This document shows, piece after piece, positions 45,063 to 51,257 of a DNA stretch of 51,257 bases (its first letter is position 1; the number at the start of each line of letters is the position of its first letter). Source of the stretch: an uncultured Eubacteriaceae bacterium (GTDB taxonomy: Bacteria > Bacillota > Clostridia > Peptostreptococcales > Anaerovoracaceae). A model generated the notes under the pieces. The model had not been told where the DNA came from. It did not search any database and saw nothing but the letters and a program-made list of their open reading frames with translations. The stretch spans positions 1-51,257 of the forward strand of contig CAIFEY010000019.1 of the NCBI GenBank assembly GCA_903789635.1, given 5' to 3'. The position numbers were made by a program, and so were the translations under genes.

Positions 45063-46694
45063 ATGGGAAAACCAACTGGATTCATGGAATTTGACCGCGT
45101 AAACTGTGCCTCCCGTCCGCCTGAGGAGCGGGTGCAGGACTGGGAGGAATTCCGCATCCCTCTGCCGCACGAGGAGAGGATCTGCCAAGGCGCACGCTGC
45201 ATGAACTGCGGAACCCCGTTCTGTCAGTCCGGCATGCGCTGGGAGGGCAAACTGTTCGGCTGCCCGCTCCACAACCTGATCCCGGAGTGGAACAACCTGA
45301 TCTACGAGGACAACGTCCTGCACGCCCTCTCCCGCCTGCAGAAGACGAATAACTTCCCGGAATTCACCGGCCGCGTCTGCCCCGCCCCGTGCGAAGGCGC
45401 CTGCATCTGCGGTCAGAACGACCCGTCGATCACGATCAGAGACAACGAGCTCTGGATCATCGACGAGGCCTTCCGAAACGGCGAGGTCAAGCCGCGCATC
45501 ACGCTCCAGCGTTCGGGCAGAACCGTCGCCGTCATCGGCTCGGGCCCGGCCGGTCTCGCCGCCGCCGACCAGCTCAACCACAGGGGCCACAGCGTCACAG
45601 TGTTCGAGCGCGAGGAGCGTCCGGGCGGGCTGTTAACCTACGGCATCCCGAGCATGAAGCTCCGAAAGGACGTCGTCTTCCGCCGCACGCACCTGATGGA
45701 GCAGGAGGGCGTGGTGTTCCGCACCGGCTGCGACTGCACCGACCTGGAAACTGCAGAACAGATCCTGAACAGCTTCGACGCCGTCATACTCTGCTGCGGC
45801 GCAGAAAACGCGAGGAAAGTCCCGTTCGACGACGGGACGGTCGACGGCATCTGCACAGGAACGCAGTACCTGAAGGCCTCCGCAGAGGACCGGCTCTCCC
45901 TCCTCGATGCATACGGCGCTTACGGCAAATTAAAGACACAGCGCACACCGTTCCCTCCTGCCGGAATCCCTGCAGCGCCGAAAACGACTGCGGCTGCGGA
46001 AACGGCGGGCGCGGCCAGGACTGCGGAAACGGCGAAAACTGCGCAAACAGCCAAGACTGTGGAAACAGCGGCCTCTTCAGGCAGTCCTGCTGCGGCCGCA
46101 GAAACAGCGCCCGCGGCTGCGGAAAACGCCGATAAACCGGCAGCTTCCCCTCGCCCGCTCGACGCAAAGGGCCGGAGCGTCGTCATCATCGGCACCGGCG
46201 ACACGGCGAGTGACTGCGTCGCGACGGCGATCCGCCAGGGCGCGTCGGAAATCACCCAGCTGGTCAGGAAGCCGAGGGAGTTCTACGCCGCACCAGACGG
46301 CGGCCTGCCGGTCTCCTACGCACACGAGGAGGCGCTCGCGGTGCACGGACAAGACCCGCGCCGCTTCTCCGTCCAGGTCGATTCCATCGTCACCGATGAG
46401 AAGAACCGCCTGACCGCCGTAAAGACGACCGACGGCGACACCCTGGACTGCTCGCTTCTGATCTGCGCGACCGGCTTCTCCGGCTGCCGCGAGGACGTCT
46501 GCAGGGCCTTCTCCGTCGACGTAGACCGCACGGTCAGCACGGAACCCGACTCGCACGCCGCCTCTCGGGATAAGGTCTTCACCGCCGGCGACATGCGCAT
46601 CGGCTCCTCCCTGGTCGTGACCGCGATCGCGGAGGGACGCGCCGCCGCCGCTGAGGTCGACGAATTCCTGATGGGGTATACCAACCTGGTATAA
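45063..46694 (+). CDS. gltD: Glutamate synthase, small subunit, with Ala/Thr-rich insert
   Basis: A 543-residue electron-input subunit (family about 480-500) that passes electrons from NAD(P)H through FAD and 4Fe-4S clusters to GltB. N-terminal cysteines lie in CQGARCMNCGTPFCQSG (41-57) and GRVCPAPCEGACICG (103-117); the FAD site is AVIGSGPAGLAAA (156-168) and the NAD(P)H site VVIIGTGDTASDC (373-385). Between them residues about 298-364 are a low-complexity stretch of Ala, Thr, Lys and Pro made of short repeats (variants of KTAQTAKTVETA), absent from normal GltD. It probably forms a surface loop. The ATG at 45063 has AGGAGG upstream in the end of gltB, so the two are translationally coupled. 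Confidence 0.95.
   Translation: MGKPTGFMEFDRVNCASRPPEERVQDWEEFRIPLPHEERICQGARCMNCGTPFCQSGMRWEGKLFGCPLHNLIPEWNNLIYEDNVLHALSRLQKTNNFPEFTGRVCPAPCEGACICGQNDPSITIRDNELWIIDEAFRNGEVKPRITLQRSGRTVAVIGSGPAGLAAADQLNHRGHSVTVFEREERPGGLLTYGIPSMKLRKDVVFRRTHLMEQEGVVFRTGCDCTDLETAEQILNSFDAVILCCGAENARKVPFDDGTVDGICTGTQYLKASAEDRLSLLDAYGAYGKLKTQRTPFPPAGIPAAPKTTAAAETAGAARTAETAKTAQTAKTVETAASSGSPAAAAETAPAAAENADKPAASPRPLDAKGRSVVIIGTGDTASDCVATAIRQGASEITQLVRKPREFYAAPDGGLPVSYAHEEALAVHGQDPRRFSVQVDSIVTDEKNRLTAVKTTDGDTLDCSLLICATGFSGCREDVCRAFSVDVDRTVSTEPDSHAASRDKVFTAGDMRIGSSLVVTAIAEGRAAAAEVDEFLMGYTNLV
45954..46154 (+). repeat. Repeat-derived Ala/Thr insert within gltD
   Basis: Short near-repeats such as ACTGCGGAAACGGC and its variants recur about every 12-18 bases. 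They keep the reading frame and encode about 67 residues between the two dinucleotide-binding domains. This looks like an in-frame repeat expansion. Confidence 0.7.
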
Positions 46695-46755
46695 GTATAT
46701 CTGCGGCGCGCTGCCGGACCGCGCTGCGGATTCGACAGAACGCCAATAGCAGCGC

Positions 46756-46793
46756 CCCGCCGCCAAAGGAACCAACACCCCTTCGGCGGCGGG
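46756..46793 (+). terminator. GC-rich hairpin after gltD, possible terminator
   Basis: CCCGCCGCC and GGCGGCGGG arms (with AAGG/CCTT inside) lie about 60 bases after the gltD stop codon. Only TTGGAATTT follows, so termination may be weak. Confidence 0.5.
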
Positions 46794-46799
46794 TTGGAA

Positions 46800-47500
46800 T
46801 TTGGGAATTTCGCCGAAAGTTCGCCATTTTCCCAGGCGCCGCCGGAAATTTGGGAAGATTGGCGCCTGTAAGCCCAAATTCCCAAATCATCAGCGAAGAA
46901 ATCCGCAATCAATATACCCTATATGGGTATATAAGCCGCGATGATGATCAACAGTCGATCGGCGCACCGCCGCTGCCGCTGAAAAATGGACGACAACACG
47001 ACGATGTTGTGCGGCAAGTTGAGTGATCCGTCCAGAATGATGGCGGCGGTGCAGTCAATTATTGCGGATGAACTGGTCAAATTAATGACTGCGACCTGCG
47101 GCAGTGACCGAGGCGTCCGCTGGCTTCGCTTAGCTGTTGGGAAATACAGGATTTCGGCGCCGTTTTCCCTAACTTTTTTTGGACAGTTTGGAAAACGGCC
47201 GATGAGTGGGCGAACTTCCCAACTGCGGCGCGGCATACCCCGTTTATCCGGGTGCTGGAATCGCAGTCGTAATCTCACCGTAGTGATTCCAGCGTGTGGA
47301 AACGGGGCACTGAAAAATGATCCTGCATTTTTCACAGCCCCCCGCAGACAGCCCCGGCGGCGGGCTTTCCATATTACAACTATTCATGCAATTCCTCCCA
47401 TTTTCCTTCTTTACAGGCAGCACACCGCGTGGTAGAATTTCCCCGATGGACGGTATTCCCATCAGGAAACTGTACCCGACGTGCTAAAGCACTGCGTTCC
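46800..47500. other. Intergenic region with TGGGAATTT-type repeats and a palindrome; no gene
   Basis: Several TTTGGGAATTT and AAATTCCCAAA strings (46798-46890) recall the long intergenic repeats at 1030 and 12295 but do not form a full copy. A perfect interrupted palindrome, ATATACCC-TATAT-GGGTATAT, lies at 46912-46932. A small hairpin (TGAAAAATG/CATTTTTCA) lies at about 47309-47332. No supported ORF. Confidence 0.5.
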
Positions 47501-47543
47501 CGCTGATCATGCGGGGCGCGAACAATCGTATCGACCGAAAACG

Positions 47544-47570
47544 ACGTTATAACGTTAGAATAAACGTTAG
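47544..47570 (+). promoter_or_regulatory. ACGTTA repeat cluster before the pantothenate genes
   Basis: A perfect 12-base palindrome ACGTTATAACGT (47544-47555) is followed by two more ACGTTAG-type units within 15 bases. TAGAAT at 47556-47561 could be a -10. The cluster lies about 80-100 bases before the PanG-like start and may be an operator. Confidence 0.4.
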
Positions 47571-47649
47571 AGAAACGCAAGAACAACCTGAAGCACCACA
47601 TGGATCCGATTCAGCACGCCATCCCGAGCAGCATTTGGGAGGTGTAGAG

Positions 47650-48546
47650 ATGAAAATAGGAATCGCAGGAGCCGGCAAGGTCGGCTTCACCATTGGAAAG
47701 TATTTCAGTACCCACGGTCTAAAGCTCACCGGCTATTACAGCCGCAGCTTGGACTCCTCGATCGAGGCAGCACATTTTACAGGAAGCAAGGCGTTTACAG
47801 ATATTGCCACGCTTGCCCGGGAAAGTGACGTGCTGTTTCTGACGGTCCCGGACGGAGCGATCACTTCTGTTTACCAGGAGATCGATTCCGGTCTGCTTCA
47901 GGGGAAACTGATCGGTCATACGAGCGGAGCGCTGACTTCTGAAGCCGCGTTCCCGGGAATTGAAGATACAGGGGCTATAGGCTTTTCCGTTCATCCGCTG
48001 TTTGCCGTAAGTGATCGTTATCACACTTACGAGCAGATGTCGGATGTTTTTTTTGCCATCGAGGGTAATCCGGATGCGCTGCGGATCATCATGCCGGCGC
48101 TGAGCGGGATCGGCCTCCACGTGCAGAAAATCGACCCTGAAGCCAAGGTCCGCTATCACTGTGCAGCAGCCGTCGCAAGCAACCTTGTGAACGCGCTTCT
48201 TTTGACGAGCATCGACATGCTCAGGGAGTGCGGGTTCTCCGAGGAAAATGCACGCTCCGCGATCACACCGCTCGTGAAGGGCAACGTCGACCATGCGCTG
48301 GAATCCGGCGTTGTCGAGAGCCTCACCGGGCCTGTGGAGCGAGCGGATGAAGGGACGGTCAGAAAGCACCTCGGCTGTCTCTCCGTCAGGCAGAAGCAGC
48401 TCTACTGCCTCCTGAGCGAGGCCCTGGTCCCTGCCGCGCAGCAGAAGCACCCTGACCGCGATTACCAGTCCATCAAAACCCTGCTCGAGCATGCCTTCAT
48501 AAGCTCCCTTCGGGAGAACACCCAGGCTTCCCAGCAGACAAAATAG
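47650..48546 (+). CDS. panG: DUF2520 Rossmann-fold protein, probable PanG-type ketopantoate reductase
   Basis: A 298-residue NAD(P)-binding protein: an N-terminal Rossmann fold (KIGIAGAGKVGFTIGKYF, GxGxxG type, 2-20; VLFLTVPDGAI, about 68-78; GFSVHPLF, about 112-120) and a helical DUF2520 C-terminal domain (about 165-285). The ATG at 47650 has GGGAGGTG upstream; the frame is open 47 codons earlier without family similarity. It directly precedes panB and panC. No panE is visible. PanG, an alternative ketopantoate reductase first shown in Francisella, belongs to this type of fold, as I recall, so it likely reduces ketopantoate (the PanB product path) to pantoate for PanC. The symbol is assigned mainly on context. 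Confidence 0.75.
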   Translation: MKIGIAGAGKVGFTIGKYFSTHGLKLTGYYSRSLDSSIEAAHFTGSKAFTDIATLARESDVLFLTVPDGAITSVYQEIDSGLLQGKLIGHTSGALTSEAAFPGIEDTGAIGFSVHPLFAVSDRYHTYEQMSDVFFAIEGNPDALRIIMPALSGIGLHVQKIDPEAKVRYHCAAAVASNLVNALLLTSIDMLRECGFSEENARSAITPLVKGNVDHALESGVVESLTGPVERADEGTVRKHLGCLSVRQKQLYCLLSEALVPAAQQKHPDRDYQSIKTLLEHAFISSLRENTQASQQTK

Positions 48547-48693
48547 CAGCGCTGCCAGGGGCGGAGACTTTGTCTGATGCACACGGCGCAGTGCCTCACG
48601 GCAGACCGAACCAACACAAACGATCAGATCTGAGCCGGCCGCACCGCACTCCCCCGTCCCGCGCAGACGCCAGAACATGAAAGGATGGACATC

Positions 48694-49533
48694 ATGAAGA
48701 ACACTACCGCAACTTTCCAGAAGATGAAGGACAATCACGAGAAGATCTCAATGCTGACCTGCTACGACTACTCCACGGCAAAGCTCATGGAAAACGCCGG
48801 AATCAACGGCATCCTGGTCGGCGACTCGCTCGGAAACGTCATGCAGGGCTACGAGGACACGCTGCCGGTCACGATGGAGGAGATGATCATCTACGGACGC
48901 TCGGTCGCTAGGGCCACGCACGACACGATGGTCGTCATCGACATGCCGTTCATGTCGTACCAGGTCTCGATTGAGCAGGCTTTGACGAACGCCGGACGCC
49001 TGATGAAGGAAGGTCACGCGAACGCGGTCAAGCTCGAGGGAGGCGCCGCCGTCTGCCCGCAGATCAAGGCGATGACCGACGCGGGAATCCCGGTCATGGC
49101 GCACCTCGGCATGACGCCGCAGTCCGTCAACGCGTTCGGGGGCAATAAGGTCCAGGGAAAGACCGCAGAAGCCGCAAAACGCATGCTGGACGACGCGTAT
49201 AAGATTCAGGAGGTCGGTGCGTTCTCCGTCGTCCTCGAGTGCGTCCCAGCGCCTCTCGCGGCCCTGATCACCGAGAAGCTCTCGATCCCAACGATCGGCA
49301 TCGGCGCGGGCAGCGAGACGGACGGCCAGATCCTGGTCTACCAGGACATGCTCGGCATGTTCAGCGACTACGTGCCTAAGTTCGTCAAGAAGTTCGCCGA
49401 GCTCGGCCAGCAGATGACGGACGCGTTCACCGCCTATGACCAGGAGGTCAAGGCCGTCAGCTTCCCGGACAAGGACCACGAGTTCCAGAAGATGACGAAC
49501 CCGGAGGTGCTGGAGGAGCTGAAGGAGCTGTAG
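48694..49533 (+). CDS. panB: 3-methyl-2-oxobutanoate hydroxymethyltransferase
   Basis: A 279-residue PanB, which makes ketopantoate from 2-oxoisovalerate and methylene-tetrahydrofolate in pantothenate synthesis. The family signatures are all there: KISMLTCYDYSTAKLMENAG, ILVGDSLGNVMQGYEDTLPV, IDMPFMSYQ, AVKLEGG, VMAHLGMTPQSVNAFGG, and the C-terminal TIGIGAGSETDGQILVYQDMLG, which includes metal and substrate residues. The ATG at 48694 has AAAGGA eight bases upstream; an ATG three codons earlier lies too close to that site. It follows the PanG-like gene and precedes panC by 455 bases filled with tandem repeats. Confidence 0.97.
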   Translation: MKNTTATFQKMKDNHEKISMLTCYDYSTAKLMENAGINGILVGDSLGNVMQGYEDTLPVTMEEMIIYGRSVARATHDTMVVIDMPFMSYQVSIEQALTNAGRLMKEGHANAVKLEGGAAVCPQIKAMTDAGIPVMAHLGMTPQSVNAFGGNKVQGKTAEAAKRMLDDAYKIQEVGAFSVVLECVPAPLAALITEKLSIPTIGIGAGSETDGQILVYQDMLGMFSDYVPKFVKKFAELGQQMTDAFTAYDQEVKAVSFPDKDHEFQKMTNPEVLEELKEL

Positions 49534-49562
49534 GCGCTGTCAGTTGAGGTGTGATGCGGGGC

Positions 49563-49820
49563 GCGCCGGGCGGGAGCCGGGCGCGGCGTGATGTGACAGG
49601 CGCCGGGCGGGAGCCGGGCGCGGGCGTGAGGCAGCCGGCGGCGGGTGAAGGCAAGGGTTTTCGGACCGGCCGCCGCTGCCGGTGGTGCGTCAGGAGCGCC
49701 GGGCGGGAGCCGGGCGCGGCGTGAGGGCAGCCGGCGGCGGGTGCAGGCAGGGTTTCGGACCGGCCGCCGCTGCCGGTGGTGCGTCAGGAGCGCCGGGCGG
49801 GAGCCGGGCGCGGGCGTGAG
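49563..49820. repeat. GC-rich tandem repeat between panB and panC
   Basis: The string GCGCCGGGCGGGAGCCGGGC starts at 49563, 49600, 49696 and 49790. The last three define a unit of about 95 bases, which also holds GCAGCCGGCGGCGGGTG and GGACCGGCCGCCGCTGCCGG. Two whole units and two partial ones are present. The sequence is about 80 percent G+C and can fold strongly in RNA, which may affect panC expression. Confidence 0.85.
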
Positions 49821-49988
49821 TGAGCATCACAGCGAAGTAACATGCTTACTTCCACGTCTCTATTGTTGCCATTGCCCCATTGCGTCATTGCTTCATCGCA
49901 CCGTTCGGAAAGTTTCAGACATAACAGCACCGTTTGATAACAAAATAACAAACAATAGATAAATAATCATTCCCAGGAGGATAACACT

Positions 49989-50852
49989 ATGAAGGTTGCT
50001 AACACGATTGAAGAGGTACAGGCACAGATTGCGGCATGGAAGGCTGATGGGCTGACGATTGGACTTTGTCCGACGATGGGCTACCTGCACGAGGGGCACG
50101 CGTCGCTGATGGACGCATCAGTCCGGCGCTGCGACAGGACGGTCGCATCGGTCTTTGTCAACCCGATCCAGTTCGGGCCGACCGAGGACCTCGCCGACTA
50201 CCCGCGCGACTTCGAGCACGACTGCGAGCTGCTGGAGGCGCACGGTGTCGACCTGGTCTTCCACCCGGAGCCGTCCGAGATGTACGCCGACGACTTCTGC
50301 ACCTACGTCGACATCGACGTGCTCTCCAAGACCCTCTGCGGCAAAACCCGCCCGATCCACTTCCGCGGCGTCTGCACGGTCATTACCAAGCTGCTGCACA
50401 TCGTCGATCCTGACTGCATTTTCTTCGGCCAAAAAGACGCCCAGCAGCTGGCCATCATCCGCCGAATGGTCCGCGACCTGAACTTCCGCGTCGACGTGAT
50501 CGGCTGCCCGATCGTCCGCGAGTCCGACGGCTTGGCAAAGAGCTCCCGCAACACCTACCTGAGCCCTGATGCGCGCAGAGCAGCCGTCATCCTCTCCCGC
50601 GCCGTCCGCCTGGGCCAGGACTTGGTCGAAGCCGGCGAAACCGACAGCAGGCGCCTGACCGACGCCATGAAGGCCAAGCTCGCCGAGGAGCCGATGGCCG
50701 ATCCTGAGTACGTGGAAGCCGTCGACGGCCTCAGCATGCAGCCGGTCGAGACCTTCAAACCAGGCGACCTCGTCGCCATGGCCGTCCGCGTCGACGGCAC
50801 CCGCCTGATTGACAACTTCACGGTCGGCGACCCGAAGATTTCATTCGAATAA
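49989..50852 (+). CDS. panC: Pantothenate synthetase (pantoate-beta-alanine ligase)
   Basis: A 287-residue PanC, joining pantoate and beta-alanine using ATP through a pantoyl-adenylate. The HIGH-type motif is PTMGYLHEGHASL (about 29-41), followed by SVFVNPIQFGPTEDLADYPR, the loop GKTRPIHFRGVCTVITKLL, FFGQKDAQQLAIIRRM and the KMSKS-like RESDGLAKSSRNTYLSP. All expected catalytic features are present and the length is normal. The ATG at 49989 has AGGAGG nine bases upstream. It is the last gene of the pan cluster; no panD is seen, so beta-alanine must come from a gene elsewhere or from outside. Confidence 0.97.
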   Translation: MKVANTIEEVQAQIAAWKADGLTIGLCPTMGYLHEGHASLMDASVRRCDRTVASVFVNPIQFGPTEDLADYPRDFEHDCELLEAHGVDLVFHPEPSEMYADDFCTYVDIDVLSKTLCGKTRPIHFRGVCTVITKLLHIVDPDCIFFGQKDAQQLAIIRRMVRDLNFRVDVIGCPIVRESDGLAKSSRNTYLSPDARRAAVILSRAVRLGQDLVEAGETDSRRLTDAMKAKLAEEPMADPEYVEAVDGLSMQPVETFKPGDLVAMAVRVDGTRLIDNFTVGDPKISFE

Positions 50853-50929
50853 TACTTCGAGTAATATTGGGTAATCTGAGGAATTAATGTAATTCATGCA
50901 ATTGGACTTTTACTCGCCGTATCTTGCAG

Positions 50930-50973
50930 CCTTTGCAGTCTTGAGGGATTCGAACCCTCAACACCTGCAAAGG
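50930..50973. repeat. Two-stage inverted repeat with a tRNA T-arm-like core
   Basis: CCTTTGCAG (50930-50938) pairs with CTGCAAAGG (50965-50973); inside, TTGAGGG (50941-50947) pairs with CCCTCAA (50955-50961) around ATTCGAA. On the minus strand the core reads GAGGGTTCGAATCCCTC, like a tRNA T-arm. No other tRNA parts are present. Confidence 0.65.
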
Positions 50974-51019
50974 CAGGGAATCTGCACGGGGCGGGAATTC
51001 AGACCGAGTAATACTAACA

Positions 51020-51052
51020 AACGGGGCTGTGAAAAACGCAGCCCCGTTTTCT
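51020..51052 (+). terminator. Terminator after panC
   Basis: AACGGGGCTG and CAGCCCCGTT arms around TGAAAAACG, followed by TTTCTCG. It lies about 170 bases after panC. The remaining 200 bases to the window end hold nothing I can support. Confidence 0.85.
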
Positions 51053-51257
51053 CGTGCTGGAACAGCGACATCGAGTCTGCTCTCGCTGCGCACCTATTTC
51101 AGCACATTTCAACCCATTCAATGGAAGTTCATACCTGGGAAATTAATTGGACGCGTATTTTGTATTCTCTTCTGCAGGGTCGCGAATTCTTCATTTTGGT
51201 GGTGTATATTCTTCAGGGAGTGTCCACCTGTTCGCAAGATTTTAACCACCCGTGATC

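Noticed and set aside
49563-49820. CRISPR array
   Set aside because: Units are contiguous GC-rich tandem repeats without unique spacers; no cas genes in the window.
50930-50973. A complete tRNA gene after panC
   Set aside because: Only a T-arm-like stem-loop is present; acceptor, D-arm and anticodon arm are missing.
50896-51255. 119-codon ORF at the window end
   Set aside because: It spans an inverted repeat and a terminator and has no ribosome site.

Overview
The window looks like chromosomal DNA of a GC-rich, anaerobic, low-redundancy member of the Bacillota (class Clostridia, possibly the Eubacteriales/Anaerovoracaceae side). Signs of this are strong AGGAGG-type ribosome binding sites, a formate/nitrite-family channel, an anaerobe-type radical SAM enzyme, a PrpR-type sigma-54 activator, a YugP-type zinc peptidase, Firmicute-style secreted proteins with Ig-like ends, and a 15-gene tRNA array. 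The taxonomic call is an inference from gene content; no rRNA is present.

Layout. 0-9 kb: a LysR regulator, a long non-coding repeat (copy A), a sigma-54 enhancer-binding protein, a candidate structured RNA ending in a strong terminator, then a minus-strand operon for a class III CoA-transferase, an HMG-CoA-lyase-family lyase and a DASS carboxylate transporter. A consensus sigma-54 promoter (9015-9030) lies upstream of that operon, so the activator at 2.1-4.0 kb is its likely regulator. 9.4-13 kb: a TetR-MFS efflux pair with two palindromes, then copy B of the long repeat. 13-22 kb: enolase, a GH114-like secreted protein, two convergent paralogous secreted proteins, a YugP-like zinc peptidase with a broken partial copy of itself upstream, and a formate/nitrite-family channel.

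22.2-29.7 kb holds the most unusual system: a five-gene minus-strand cassette encoding a small two-repeat protein, a long coiled-coil protein with a J-like segment and Sel1 repeats, a small GrpE-like protein with a very basic tail, an Hsp70 with an extra domain between its ATPase and substrate domains, and a TerB-like/CbbX-type AAA+ ATPase. Together they resemble a dedicated alternative Hsp70 machine (Hsp70, exchange factor, J-like partner, AAA+ partner).

30-38 kb: a radical SAM protein, a tiny membrane peptide overlapping a membrane protein, a DUF2085 protein, a PAS-GGDEF diguanylate cyclase, a GGDEF-EAL gene broken by a nonsense codon and a frameshift, and an IS3-family insertion sequence in AT-richer DNA. 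38.1-39.7 kb: fifteen tRNA genes read as one unit with a clear promoter and terminator. 40.4-46.7 kb: glutamate synthase gltB-gltD, with an Ala/Thr-rich insert in GltD. 47.6-50.9 kb: a pantoate/pantothenate cluster (a DUF2520 PanG-like reductase, panB, panC), with GC-rich tandem repeats before panC and a terminator after it.
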